64,000 bases of DNA from Tistrella mobilis (GCF_041468085.1 NZ_CP121017.1:1839501-1903500), one strand, 5' to 3'; positions 17,801 to 26,041 are shown, numbered from the stretch's first letter. Made by a program: numbers and translations. The notes: generated by a model from the sequence alone, not told the origin.

Positions 17801-18210
17801 CGGTCGGCCGCAAGAAGGCTGGCCGGCGCCTCGGTCGCAGCCGGGGCTGCGGGGACCGGGACGGCCTGCGCCGCTCCGGCGGAAGGGCGTGTATCGGGGG
17901 CGTCGTCGATCGCCACGCCGGCTGTGCGGCCGGCCGGGGCGGGAATGGCTGTTGCCGAAGTGGTCGTCGCGGTGCTGCCGCCGGCCGGCCGGTCCGTGGA
18001 TCCGGGCTGGCCCGGCTCTCGCATGCCTGCCGCCGCCTCGGGGGTACCGGCAACACGTGCGGCCAGCAGGGCCTGGAAGACGGCGGCACTGTCGTCCGAC
18101 AGCTGCGCGGTCGCAGATGCCGCCGTCCCGCCGGCGGATCCGGTGGAACGGCCGATCAGGCCCGACAGAAGTTCAGTCAGCGATGCGGGGGCAACAGCGG
18201 ACATCGGCAA
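14899..18210 (-). CDS. fliK: FliK, unusually long hook-length control protein
   Basis: This 1,103-residue protein is mostly a disordered Ala/Thr/Pro-rich region, with short recurring pieces such as PRQDLPMPA and PPRQDLSAA. The compact C-terminal Flg_hook domain (about residues 950-1040) contains SHFVMTLMPADLGRVRVEMK and LTQAGFRIEPGSLRYDV. A Gln/Gly-rich tail (GQQMAGQQGQQGQGFGGQ) follows. FliK acts as the molecular ruler and export switch for the hook. It is much longer than typical FliK proteins (about 400-700 residues), which would matter if ruler length scales with hook length. It is first in a fliK-flgD-flgE unit behind a consensus sigma-54 promoter. Confidence 0.88.
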   Translation of the reverse strand: MPMSAVAPASLTELLSGLIGRSTGSAGGTAASATAQLSDDSAAVFQALLAARVAGTPEAAAGMREPGQPGSTDRPAGGSTATTTSATAIPAPAGRTAGVAIDDAPDTRPSAGAAQAVPVPAAPAATEAPASLLAADRTVASRQPAASQAPLAQDTAAERTRTAPQAPESAGTTTEPPRHSTNPAVSPRQDLPMPAIAAVAGKLSAIGAGAWTETAAETETTAKTRAVAETDAVTDTGTAVNAETAEETEAGGETATGITADTAPEAAPPILGRDLAARAVTAAAAVIDTARIRMDSAPAVPHAAGGSARVDTAPAPRDTATDGDAEATTAALFAGSQPTTTLAGAFTPPSGPVTAPATAAAPMTLTPDEVVVAGVAQPSTAAPAMPDIPGADQTVTVTVPGAISFEEAVSAALDNPPVGDDTVLAVTMPAGREGVANTRTRQHATSGRAVETAGGDPTGRMDLPVGLARPAGRTVAFTGYTDTAAVPAGHNGAIEAAPATPARAADTGETGAPRRPATAAVTEAAMVTTTAADGTRQVEITRDTGNLRPTASTASPPVIGADATPVADRPAVDRPTTGRSMVDAPTVDAPAADVPMTGAPKTAASTKDAPVADGASPRGGAAFEQRGLADARPGARPQVDMPAQPAAVVQTVKTSDARPSAATPATTEVFPAGRTGAAAEATPAPQTAPAPQAASAAEAGPAGQVAPAGPAPERAIMGADTVQAAPTAGTAGQAAEGRSGTDAPAAPVRQTAMAAATATGPAAETAAPAGNARTEGQNLPPRQDLSAARTDMPAVAAVGSPDAAPLTDDAVQPSNIRQTGEAGARQTAADMASAPRAAAAEPAREATTSRAQAQIQALPAGAAAISAMTWFDEAGQTAVTGGDPAAVMGLSETGTTRSGWSPQATAASASAPSLPMQDALPGKPAMQVAQHMHTALTSGTPLTGGESHFVMTLMPADLGRVRVEMKIDAQGRISARFSAEKPEAVDALAADARDLERSLTQAGFRIEPGSLRYDVDRSLAGQAGGQQMAGQQGQQGQGFGGQGFAGQGSGGMAGDGDRRGNGAPRRDRDTNTDRDPLAGIGSLNGLAADQVAMIDGRRVDMRI

Positions 18211-18267
18211 CGGCTTTCGACCGGGGGCCGCACCCCGACGGTCGGGGATGCGTGCGCCCCCGGGATC

Positions 18268-18283
18268 AGCAAGTACCGTGCCA
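18268..18283 (-). promoter_or_regulatory. Consensus sigma-54 promoter of fliK-flgD-flgE
   Basis: On the minus strand the sequence is TGGCACGGTACTTGCT, a complete match to TGGCACG-N4-TTGCW with correct GG-N10-GC spacing. The predicted start point is about 45 bp before the fliK ATG. Two 16-bp direct repeats lie immediately upstream. Confidence 0.85.
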
Positions 18284-18318
18284 GTCCCGGGTTGACTATC
18301 GGGTCCCGGGTTGACTAT
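18284..18318. repeat. Two 16-bp direct repeats abutting the sigma-54 promoter
   Basis: GTCCCGGGTTGACTAT occurs at 18284-18299 and again, identical, at 18303-18318 (19-bp period). The first copy touches the -24 element. This could be an activator or IHF-like site, or a small local duplication. Confidence 0.7.
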
Positions 18319-18336
18319 GTCGATGTGCGGGAGATG

Positions 18337-19614
18337 TCAGTCCGCCCGTCGGGCGTCGGGTGTGGCCAGCGGCAGGTCGAAGCACGAGGTGGTGCCCCGG
18401 CCCTCGGTGCTTTCAAGCGTCAGCGTGCCGCCCTGCAGTTCCACCAGCATGCGGCTGATCGTCAGGCCGAGCCCGGTGCCCTTGACCTGGGTTTCGGCGC
18501 CGCCATTGCGGGCCTGTTCATAGGGACGCATCAGCCGGGCCAGATCATCCGGGGCGATGCCGGGGCCTTCATCGGCGACGGCGACGATGAACCGGCCATT
18601 TTCCGTCCGGTTGTGGACCGTAATCGCGCCGCCGGGTGGGCTGTATTTGATGGCGTTGGACAACAGGTTGAGCATCACCTGCTTCAGCGCCCGATCATCG
18701 GCGACGATCTCCGGCGAAGGGCGCAGCGGTATCCAGATGATCCGCACCCGCTTTTCGATCGCAAGCCCGCCGACCACGCGGATGGTCTGCGACAGCACCG
18801 GATTGGCGGCCATGGCGGTGGGCGTGACGTCGTATTTGCCGGCCTCGATCTTGGCCATGTCGAGCAGATCGTTGATGATCGACAGCAGATGCCGGCCGCT
18901 GCCGTGGATCGAGTTCAGATAGCCCAGATAGGTCTCGTTGCCCACCGGCCCCAGAACCTGCTGTTCCATCAGCTCGGCAAAGCCGATGATCGCGGTCAAC
19001 GGCGTGCGCAGCTCGTGGGTGAGCGTGGCCAGAAACAACGATTTCTGCTGGAAGGCGCCTTCGGCCGAGAGCCGCTGGGCGTAGTTTTCCTCGGCCAGCC
19101 GGACCAGCTCTTCCGCCTGCTGCTCCAGAAGGCTGCTCTGATGGGTCAGTTCGGCCTCGTGTGCGGCCAGACGGTCGGCCTGATCGAGGGCGGTCGCCAC
19201 GGTCACGCCCAGATCCATCACCGCGCGCAAGGCTTCGGTCTGCCGTTGCAGGATGGTGGTCGCCCGGGCATCCAGCGGCGGGCAGCCCTCCAGCGCCAGA
19301 ACGGCAATCGGGGTGCCATCCGTGGCCCGGACCTCCGCCAGATGCAGATCCGTATCGCCGTCGCTGCTCAGGTGCCGCCTGACCCGCTCGAAGAGATCTT
19401 GAGAGCCGGGGATGCTGCGCCCGTCGGCCAGAGTGCCCGCCAGGACACGGAAGCCGCGGTCGTCCAGGCCCACCAACATGCCGGCGGTCGCATCCAGTGC
19501 CGAGACCGTCGCTGTCACGAGCTGGCCCAGCGCCGGTGCAGACTCCGATCCGAGAACCCGATAGCGGCGCTGCGTCTCGATTTTCCGCCGGTCGGTGGTC
19601 AGGTCGAGCGTCAT
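18337..19614 (-). CDS. GAF-domain sensor histidine kinase
   Basis: This is a soluble 425-residue histidine kinase. A GAF-like sensor region (residues about 15-140, with RRYRVLGSESAPALGQLV) leads into a coiled coil (LLEQQAEELVRLAEE). The phosphoacceptor box THELRTPLTAIIGFAELM and a HATPase domain with NLLSNAIKYSPPGG, DEGPGIAP and GTGLGLTISRML follow. The ATG at 19614 is chosen over 19752 because GGAG stands just before it and the extra N-terminus is His/Arg-rich and non-domain. No response regulator is adjacent. It precedes the fliK unit on the same strand, so a flagellar link is possible but unproven. Confidence 0.88.
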   Translation of the reverse strand: MTLDLTTDRRKIETQRRYRVLGSESAPALGQLVTATVSALDATAGMLVGLDDRGFRVLAGTLADGRSIPGSQDLFERVRRHLSSDGDTDLHLAEVRATDGTPIAVLALEGCPPLDARATTILQRQTEALRAVMDLGVTVATALDQADRLAAHEAELTHQSSLLEQQAEELVRLAEENYAQRLSAEGAFQQKSLFLATLTHELRTPLTAIIGFAELMEQQVLGPVGNETYLGYLNSIHGSGRHLLSIINDLLDMAKIEAGKYDVTPTAMAANPVLSQTIRVVGGLAIEKRVRIIWIPLRPSPEIVADDRALKQVMLNLLSNAIKYSPPGGAITVHNRTENGRFIVAVADEGPGIAPDDLARLMRPYEQARNGGAETQVKGTGLGLTISRMLVELQGGTLTLESTEGRGTTSCFDLPLATPDARRAD

Positions 19615-19741
19615 CTCTCCTGCGCGGCCCGATGGCCGCTCGCGGTGGCGCGCCCGTTCCACAGTGCAGGGCGCATGATGTGTCCTGGTTAACCCGTGGT
19701 GACGGTCCTGTCCACAGCATTCCGCGTGACGAATATGGGAC

Positions 19742-20563
19742 TCAGCGACCACTGATGTCTTGGGGCATATCCGTGTACGCCTGCTGGTGGTATTCCACCC
19801 GTGATAGCAGGGCTGTCATGCGCCGGTCATGAATGCCGGCGGCGTCGAGCGCCCCCACACAGGCCCGCAGATAGTCCGCCGATGAACCGAGTTCGCCGGT
19901 GGCACGGGCGATGATCCGGGCGGTCTGGTCTTCCGTCAGCCGGCCGGCATAGCGCTCATGAGTGGGGTTGATCACGAAAGTGAGGGCCGGCACGGGGCCA
20001 TCGGGCGTCTGTGCCGACACCCAGCGCGGCAGGTAAGAGGCGGTCAGCATCTCGCGCCGCCAGATGAGGGCGAGTTCGGCGCGCCAGTCGGCCGGATCCG
20101 GCATCAGCGTCATGGCGGTGCACGACCCGCCGCGATCCAGGGCCAGCATAAGCCCGGGCCGGTCGGGCGTGCCGCGGCCAAAGGGCATCCACAGGCAGAA
20201 GCTGCGGTGGAGGCCGACCACCCGCGCATGTCGCCGTTCGGTGATCGCCACGCAGGGATTCCACATCAGTGATCCGTAGCCGAACAGCCGTGGCGCGCCG
20301 CCGTCGAAGGCGCCGGGCGGGGCGGTGTCGAGCATCTCTTCCAGCGACCGGGCCAGCTCGGCATCGTCCAGGATATGGATGTGCGGATAAAGCCGGGCGA
20401 AGCGGCGGCGGATCTCGTCTGCCTGCAGCATTTCGCGGGTGACGCCGTGCGGCCCGCCGCCGGCGAGCGGCCCGTCCGCCGTCCCGGAGGCGGTGGTGGC
20501 TTCTGAAGCCGCGGCGGTGGTGTCGGAAAGGGCGGCCGCACGCCCGTTGTCGGGTGAGGTCAT
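19742..20563 (-). CDS. ChaC-like gamma-glutamylcyclotransferase
   Basis: ChaC-family enzymes cleave glutathione to 5-oxoproline and Cys-Gly. The 273-residue protein has the signature FGYGSLMWNP near residue 96, followed by HARVVGLHRSFCLWMPFGRG and LDRGGSCTAMTLMPD. A C-terminal part with TFVINPTHERYAGRL completes it. The first 45 residues are Ala/Thr/Gly-rich and probably disordered, and no Shine-Dalgarno sequence is seen at this start, so translation may begin further in. It stands alone, divergent from the acetoacetyl-CoA synthetase gene. Confidence 0.85.
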   Translation of the reverse strand: MTSPDNGRAAALSDTTAAASEATTASGTADGPLAGGGPHGVTREMLQADEIRRRFARLYPHIHILDDAELARSLEEMLDTAPPGAFDGGAPRLFGYGSLMWNPCVAITERRHARVVGLHRSFCLWMPFGRGTPDRPGLMLALDRGGSCTAMTLMPDPADWRAELALIWRREMLTASYLPRWVSAQTPDGPVPALTFVINPTHERYAGRLTEDQTARIIARATGELGSSADYLRACVGALDAAGIHDRRMTALLSRVEYHQQAYTDMPQDISGR

Positions 20564-20723
20564 GCCGTGGCGTCACCGATGATGGCCGGCAGCCTGCGGA
20601 AGTGTGGCGCAGGCCCCGTGGAGAATGACAGTATAGCGACGCAGCGACCTTTTGTCTCGGCGCGGCGCAGCGACGAGCGCAATTGATCGGCATGCGAAAT
20701 AATACAACAGTCTTGCGTATCTT

Positions 20724-20736
20724 GCCTCTCAGAGGC
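20724..20736. promoter_or_regulatory. Short palindrome between chaC-like gene and aacS
   Basis: GCCTCT-C-AGAGGC is a perfect 13-bp inverted repeat about 90 bp before the acetoacetyl-CoA synthetase start. It may be an operator. No regulator is adjacent. Confidence 0.3.
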
Positions 20737-20824
20737 TAACACTTGGACGACACGAACGGCCCCGGGCAGGGAAACGGCCGGTAAAGACCGGCACAGCCGA
20801 GGGCCGCGCCCCAGGAGGAAGCAC

Positions 20825-22852
20825 ATGCCCATGCGTATCGAAGAGGGCGCCGAACTCTGGCGCCCCTCGGCCGAGACCGTCGAGGCCGCGCGCATCACTG
20901 ATTTCATGCGCTGGCTTGCGGCCGAGCGCGGTGTCGAGACCGGCGATTACGAGGCGCTGCGCCGCTGGTCGGTCACCGAACCCGCTGCCTTCTGGCAGGC
21001 GCTGATCGACCGCTTCGGCATCCGCTTTTCCAGCCCGGCTGAAACCCCGATCGCCTCGGAAGCGATGCCGGGGGCGGTGTGGTTTCCGGGGGCGACGATC
21101 AATTATGCGCGGGTCGCCTTCGATCAGGCCCGGCCGGGCGAGGTCGCGATCTTCCACCAGTCCGAGATCCGACCGCTCAGCGCGCTGACCTGGGACGAGT
21201 TCGAGGTGAAGGTCCGGGCGCTGATGGGCCGGCTGCGCGCCATGGGCGTGAAGCCCGGCGACCGGGTCGCGGCCTATCTGCCCAACACGCCCGAAGCCGC
21301 CATCGCCTGCCTGGCGGCGACCGGTGTGGGGGCCATCTGGTCCAGCTGCTCGCCCGATTTCGGCACCCGATCGGTGCTCGACCGTTTCGGTCAGATCCGG
21401 CCGAAGGTGGTGTTCGCGGTCGACGGCTATGCCTATGGCGGCCGGCAGTTCGACCGCCGCGGAGTGGCGAAGCAGATCTTCGAACATCTGCCCGATGCCG
21501 AGCATCTGGTCTTCCTGCCCTATCTGAACCCGGCCGATCGCAGCCTGCCGGTCGAGAGCGCCATCCTCTGGGACGATCTGGTCGAGGGGCCCGAGGCGAT
21601 GGCGCTGGCCGCGACCCAGGAATTCGAGGAAGTGCCCTTTGAGCACCCGCTCTGGATCCAGTATTCCAGCGGCACCACCGGTCTGCCCAAGGGCATCGTC
21701 CACAGCCATGGCGGCATCGTGCTGGAGCATGTGAAGAGCCACGGCCTTGCGGGTGATCTGAAGCCCGGCGACCGCTTCATGTGGTTCACCACCACCGGCT
21801 GGACGATGTGGAACAGCCAGCTGTCGGGGCTGCTGGTCGGCGCGACGCTGGTGATCTATGACGGCAACCCGGCCTGGCCCGACCCTTATCCGCTCTGGCG
21901 GCTGATCGAGAAGACGAAGCTCAACGTCTTCGGCACCTCGGCCGCCTGGCTGACCGCCCAGGCCGCCGCCGGTACCGAGCCCGGCGCCATGTTCGACCTG
22001 TCGGCCCTGCGCTCGATCGGCTCCACCGGCTCGCCGCTGCCGCCCGAGGGCTATGCCTTCGTCTACGAGAAGGTGAAGCGGGATCTGTGGCTGAATGCGA
22101 TCAGCGGCGGCACCGATACCTGTGCCGCCTTCGTCGGCGGATCGGTTATCCTGCCGGTCAATGCCGGCGAGATGCAGGCCCGTGCGCTGGGCGTCGATGT
22201 CGCGGCGCTGGACGACGAGGGCCGGGAGCTGATCGGCGAAGTGGGTGAACTGGTGATCCGCCGGCCGATGCCCTCCATGCCGGTCATGTTCTGGAACGAC
22301 GAGGACGGCAGCCGCTACCGCGAAAGCTATTTCGAGATGTATCCGGGCTGGTGGCGCCATGGCGACTTCCTGAAGATCACCGAACGCGGTACGGCGGTGA
22401 TCTACGGCCGGTCGGACAGCACGCTAAACCGTCACGGCATCCGCATCGGCACGGCGGAGGTCTATCGCGTGGTCGACAATCTGCCCGGTGTGCGCGACAG
22501 CCTGATCGTGAATCTGGACCTGCCCCATGGCCGGTTCTTCATGCCGCTCTTCGTGTCACTGGAAGAGGGTGCCAGCCTGGATGCAGCCCTGCAGGACCGG
22601 ATCCGGCGCGAGATCCGCGAGGCCTGCTCTCCCCGCCATGTGCCCGACGTGATCGTCGAGATCCCGGACGTGCCCTATACGCTGACGGGCAAGAAAATCG
22701 AGGTGCCGGTCCGCCGCATCCTGATGGGCGCGGCGATCGAGAAGGCGGCAAATCCGGGCGCGATGCGCAACCCGGAAAGCCTCGACGTCTTCGTCGCCTA
22801 TGCCGACGAGGTCCGCCGCCGCATCCGCGAGGCGGAAGAGACTGCGGCCTGA
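20825..22852 (+). CDS. Acetoacetyl-CoA synthetase
   Basis: This 675-residue ANL-superfamily ligase activates acetoacetate with ATP and CoA. It lets the cell use ketone bodies or recycle acetoacetate from polyhydroxybutyrate breakdown. The adenylation motif is YSSGTTGLPKGIVHSHGG (near residue 280), then TTTGWTMWNSQLSG, a feature of acetoacetyl-CoA rather than acetyl-CoA synthetases. GRSDSTLNRHGIRIGTAEVY and the C-terminal catalytic lysine in YTLTGKKIEVPV follow. AGGAGG lies six bases before the ATG. It is a single-gene unit with a hairpin terminator. Confidence 0.93.
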   Translation: MPMRIEEGAELWRPSAETVEAARITDFMRWLAAERGVETGDYEALRRWSVTEPAAFWQALIDRFGIRFSSPAETPIASEAMPGAVWFPGATINYARVAFDQARPGEVAIFHQSEIRPLSALTWDEFEVKVRALMGRLRAMGVKPGDRVAAYLPNTPEAAIACLAATGVGAIWSSCSPDFGTRSVLDRFGQIRPKVVFAVDGYAYGGRQFDRRGVAKQIFEHLPDAEHLVFLPYLNPADRSLPVESAILWDDLVEGPEAMALAATQEFEEVPFEHPLWIQYSSGTTGLPKGIVHSHGGIVLEHVKSHGLAGDLKPGDRFMWFTTTGWTMWNSQLSGLLVGATLVIYDGNPAWPDPYPLWRLIEKTKLNVFGTSAAWLTAQAAAGTEPGAMFDLSALRSIGSTGSPLPPEGYAFVYEKVKRDLWLNAISGGTDTCAAFVGGSVILPVNAGEMQARALGVDVAALDDEGRELIGEVGELVIRRPMPSMPVMFWNDEDGSRYRESYFEMYPGWWRHGDFLKITERGTAVIYGRSDSTLNRHGIRIGTAEVYRVVDNLPGVRDSLIVNLDLPHGRFFMPLFVSLEEGASLDAALQDRIRREIREACSPRHVPDVIVEIPDVPYTLTGKKIEVPVRRILMGAAIEKAANPGAMRNPESLDVFVAYADEVRRRIREAEETAA

Positions 22853-22862
22853 GCCGGGCTTT

Positions 22863-22890
22863 GCCCCGCCGCCCGCGCGGCGGGGCGTTT
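22863..22890 (+). terminator. Terminator after acetoacetyl-CoA synthetase gene
   Basis: GCCCCGCCGC (22863-22872) pairs with GCGGCGGGGC (22877-22886) around a four-base loop. It is followed by a short GTTT tract. Confidence 0.75.
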
Positions 22891-22975
22891 CCTCTGAACT
22901 CTTCATGGTTTGTTATCTGAGACGGTCCATATTCTAACCTCATGACGGCCGGACGAACTGGCTGCGGAGGGGGGG

Positions 22976-23899
22976 ATGGCCAATATCCTGACCGGTGAGA
23001 CCGCGATCTCGCTGCCGGCGCTGTTCGCAGCGCTGCCGGTCGCGGTGGTGCTGATCGGTCGCGACGGCCGCATTCTCGCCGCCAATCCCGCGACCGCGGT
23101 TCTGGAGAAGGGCCCGCCCGAGGCGATGCTGGGCCAGCAGGTCGCGCTTATCCATCCCGACGCGACGCGCAGTATGGCCCGTGACCTCTGGTTGGCTGAA
23201 GCAGGTCTGGAGGTTCCGGATCATGAGGTGACATTCGGCGACCGGCAGTATCAGGTCTCGGTCCGTGCCGTCCGCAACGACACGGGCGAGGTGGCGGCCT
23301 TCGTGGTCGCCTTCACCGATATCAGCCGGTTGAAGCGGGTTGAGCGGCGCCTGTCTGAAACCAACCGCCGTCTGAAGGCACGGGTCTGGGAAGATCACCT
23401 GACCGGCATTCCGTCCCGCCGCTATCTGGATGCCGCCCTGGCGCGCGAGGTGCGCCGTGCCCGACGTGGCGGGCAGGCGCTGTCGATCGTGATGGCCGAT
23501 ATCGACCGGTTCAAATTCTATAACGACCGCTACGGCCACCTGGCCGGCGACGACTGTCTGCGCATGGTGGCGCGGGCCGCGACGAGTGCGCTGGGGCGGG
23601 GCGGGGACGAGCTGTGCCGCTATGGCGGCGAAGAATTCATCGCCATCCTGCCCGGAACCGGTGCCGACGGTGCCGTGATGGTGGCGGAACGGATGCGTCA
23701 GGCCGTGGCCGATCAGGCCGCCCCGCATGACGGTGTTCCCTGGGGCCATGTGACCATCAGCCTGGGGGTCGCCAGCCTGCCGCCCGCCGATCACGGCAGC
23801 CATCGCGACCGCGACACGCTGATCGCGGCGGCAGATGCCGCCCTCTACGCCGCCAAGGCGGCCGGCCGCGACCGGGTGGCGCGGGCGAGGGACGGCTGA
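22976..23899 (+). CDS. PAS-GGDEF diguanylate cyclase
   Basis: This 307-residue soluble protein makes the second messenger c-di-GMP. A PAS domain (LPVAVVLIGRDGRILAANPA, about residues 15-120) is followed by a GGDEF domain with DHLTGIPSRRYLD, MADIDRFKFYNDRYGHLAGD and the active site YGGEEF. An RGGD sequence five residues before GGEEF is the product-inhibition I-site. There is no membrane segment. It stands alone between the acetoacetyl-CoA synthetase terminator and a LysR gene, with GGAGGGGG just before the start. Confidence 0.93.
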   Translation: MANILTGETAISLPALFAALPVAVVLIGRDGRILAANPATAVLEKGPPEAMLGQQVALIHPDATRSMARDLWLAEAGLEVPDHEVTFGDRQYQVSVRAVRNDTGEVAAFVVAFTDISRLKRVERRLSETNRRLKARVWEDHLTGIPSRRYLDAALAREVRRARRGGQALSIVMADIDRFKFYNDRYGHLAGDDCLRMVARAATSALGRGGDELCRYGGEEFIAILPGTGADGAVMVAERMRQAVADQAAPHDGVPWGHVTISLGVASLPPADHGSHRDRDTLIAAADAALYAAKAAGRDRVARARDG

Positions 23900-23939
23900 A
23901 GCCGCTTGCGCGCCGGCAAGAGCGGCCTAGACTGCCGCC

Positions 23940-24842
23940 ATGGTCGATTTCCGCAGCCTGGAGAGCTTCGTCTGGATCGCCCGCCTCGGCAGTTTCCGGG
24001 CGGCGGCGGACAAGCTGAATGCCGCACAACCCTCGGTTTCGGCACGTATCGCCAAGCTGGAGCAGGAGCTGGGCGTCCAGCTTTTCGATCGCAGCGCCCG
24101 CAATGTGACGCTGACCTCTAAGGGGCGGGTGCTGCTGGATTATGCCGAACGGCTGCTGGGGCTCAGGGCCTCGATGCTGTCGGCGGTGGCCGATATCTCG
24201 GGACTGGGCGGTACGATCCGCATGGGGGCGGCCGAGACCATCGTCCACACCTGGCTGCCGCGGCTGATCGAGCGGATCCACAAGCATTACCCGGGCGTGA
24301 CGCTGGAGCTGGAGGTCGATACCTCGCTCAACCTGCGTGACGGGCTGGTCAATCGGGGGCTGGACATCGCCTTCCTGCTGGGTCCGGTCAGCCAGCCGAC
24401 GGTGCAGAACCGGCCGCTCTGCCACTATCCCCTGGCCTGGGTGGCGAGCCCCCGGCTGGGGCTGCCGCGCGACGGCGCGGTCACGCTCGACACCCTCGCC
24501 AACTGGCCGATCATCACCTATCCGCGGCTCAGCCGGCCCTATATCGCCATTCAGGACATGATGCACGGCCTGCCCGGGCGCCGGCCGCGGATCTATGGGT
24601 CCAGCTCGCTCGCCACCATCGTGCGGATGACCCTGGACGGGATCGGGATCAGCGCCATCCCGCCCCGGATCGTGCGCGAGGAACTGGCCTCGGGCGCCCT
24701 GCATCTGGTGGAAACCGATGCCGTGGCCATGCTGCCGGGGCTGGACTTCACCGTCTCCTGGCAGGCCCAGGCCGACACGCCGCTGGCCCGCGCCATTGCC
24801 GAAGCCGCGATCGAGACGGCGGCAGGCGATACCGAGGCGTGA
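23940..24842 (+). CDS. LysR-family transcriptional regulator
   Basis: The protein has 300 residues. The N-terminal winged helix (LESFVWIARLGSFRAAADKL, then QPSVSARIAKLEQELGVQLF) is canonical, and the remainder is a LysR substrate-binding domain. LysR regulators usually act on a neighbouring or divergent gene, but the nearest genes (diguanylate cyclase before, cytochrome c peroxidase after) lie on the same strand. The target and ligand cannot be inferred. Confidence 0.92.
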   Translation: MVDFRSLESFVWIARLGSFRAAADKLNAAQPSVSARIAKLEQELGVQLFDRSARNVTLTSKGRVLLDYAERLLGLRASMLSAVADISGLGGTIRMGAAETIVHTWLPRLIERIHKHYPGVTLELEVDTSLNLRDGLVNRGLDIAFLLGPVSQPTVQNRPLCHYPLAWVASPRLGLPRDGAVTLDTLANWPIITYPRLSRPYIAIQDMMHGLPGRRPRIYGSSSLATIVRMTLDGIGISAIPPRIVREELASGALHLVETDAVAMLPGLDFTVSWQAQADTPLARAIAEAAIETAAGDTEA

Positions 24843-24879
24843 CATCCGGCCCCGACGGCCAGGATGCCGCAGGCAGGGT

Positions 24880-24893
24880 TTGATCCAGATCAA
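24880..24893. promoter_or_regulatory. FNR/FixK-type anaerobox before cytochrome c peroxidase gene
   Basis: TTGAT-CCAG-ATCAA is a perfect match to the FNR-family consensus TTGAT-N4-ATCAA. It is centred 88 bp before the ccp ATG, a suitable position for activation of a promoter in between. It implies induction under low oxygen. Confidence 0.85.
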
Positions 24894-24974
24894 AGTCGGC
24901 GGCAGCCGGCTGTCGTTTCCTTCCTTGTAACGGTTCCAAAGAAGCCGGTTCCGGAAGCAAGTGAGGAGAGGACG

Positions 24975-26009
24975 ATGCGTCGGTTGATATCGGCCGCCGT
25001 GATGGCGGCGCTCGCCCTGCCGGCGGTGCCGGCCATGGCGGATGAATTGCGGGACACGGCCCTGGGGCTGTTCGGAACGGTGCCTGCCCGGGTGGAGCAG
25101 GTGCGCGGTGCCCCCGTCACCGCTGAACGGGTGGAACTGGGGCGGAAGCTCTTTTTCGAACCCCGGCTGTCGCGCAGCCATGTGATCAGTTGCAACACCT
25201 GCCACAATCTCGGCACCGGCGGGGCGGATAATGTGCCGACCTCGATCGGCCATGGCTGGCAGAAGGGGCCGCGCAACTCGCCCACCGTGTACAACGCCGT
25301 GTTCAATATCGCCCAGTTCTGGGATGGGCGTGCCGCGGATCTTCGCGAGCAGGCCAAGGGCCCGGTTCAGGCGGGCGTGGAGATGAACAGCACCCCTGAG
25401 CGGGTGGTGGCCACCCTGAAAAGCATCCCAGACTATGTCGCAGAATTTGCCGGTGCCTTTCCGGGGGTGGCCGATCCGGTGACGTTCGACAACATGGCAC
25501 TCGCGATCGAGGCCTTCGAGACCACGCTGATCACCCCGGATGCCCGCTTCGACCGCTTCCTGGCCGGTGATGACGCCGCCTTGAACCCCACCGAACGCCG
25601 CGGCCTGCAGGTGTTCATCGATGCGGGCTGTGCCGCCTGTCATAACGGCCCCAATATCGGCGGCCAGGACTATTTCCCGTTCGGCGTGGTGGAGCGGCCG
25701 GGTGCCGAGGTGCTGCCCCAGGGCGACAAGGGCCGGTTCGCGGTCACCAACACCGCCGACGACGAATACGTCTTCCGGGCGGCGCCGCTGCGCAACGTCG
25801 CGCTGACCGCGCCCTATTTCCACAGCGGCCAGGCCTGGGAGCTGGAGCAGGCCGTGGCGATCATGAGCACCGCCCAGCTCGGCACCGAAATGACGGAAGA
25901 CGACATCCGCGCCGTCACCGCCTTCCTGCACACCCTGACCGGAACACCGCCGGTGGTGGCCTATCCGATCCTGCCGGCCAGCACCGCATCGACACCGCGG
26001 CCGGAATAG
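24975..26009 (+). CDS. Di-heme cytochrome c peroxidase
   Basis: This periplasmic enzyme reduces hydrogen peroxide with electrons from cytochromes. The 344-residue precursor has a signal peptide (MRRLISAAVMAALALPAVPA, cleavage after MADE or thereabouts). It has two CxxCH heme sites, CNTCH at residues 73-77 and CAACH near residue 219. Conserved elements include LGRKLFFEPRLSRSHVISC, FWDGRAADLREQAKGP and APLRNVALTAPYFHSG. GAGGAGAGG precedes the ATG at 24975. A longer in-frame reading from 24864 would include the FNR box and is rejected. It is a single-gene unit. Confidence 0.92.
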   Translation: MRRLISAAVMAALALPAVPAMADELRDTALGLFGTVPARVEQVRGAPVTAERVELGRKLFFEPRLSRSHVISCNTCHNLGTGGADNVPTSIGHGWQKGPRNSPTVYNAVFNIAQFWDGRAADLREQAKGPVQAGVEMNSTPERVVATLKSIPDYVAEFAGAFPGVADPVTFDNMALAIEAFETTLITPDARFDRFLAGDDAALNPTERRGLQVFIDAGCAACHNGPNIGGQDYFPFGVVERPGAEVLPQGDKGRFAVTNTADDEYVFRAAPLRNVALTAPYFHSGQAWELEQAVAIMSTAQLGTEMTEDDIRAVTAFLHTLTGTPPVVAYPILPASTASTPRPE

Positions 26010-26041
26010 GGCGGCCCCCGGGTCGACAGGGCCCCTGCCGG

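Noticed and set aside
16741-19692. A 983-codon plus-strand frame opposite fliK and the histidine kinase
   Set aside because: It is antisense to genes with clear domains, has no Shine-Dalgarno sequence or domain, and shows the Arg/Gly/His bias of GC-rich shadow frames.
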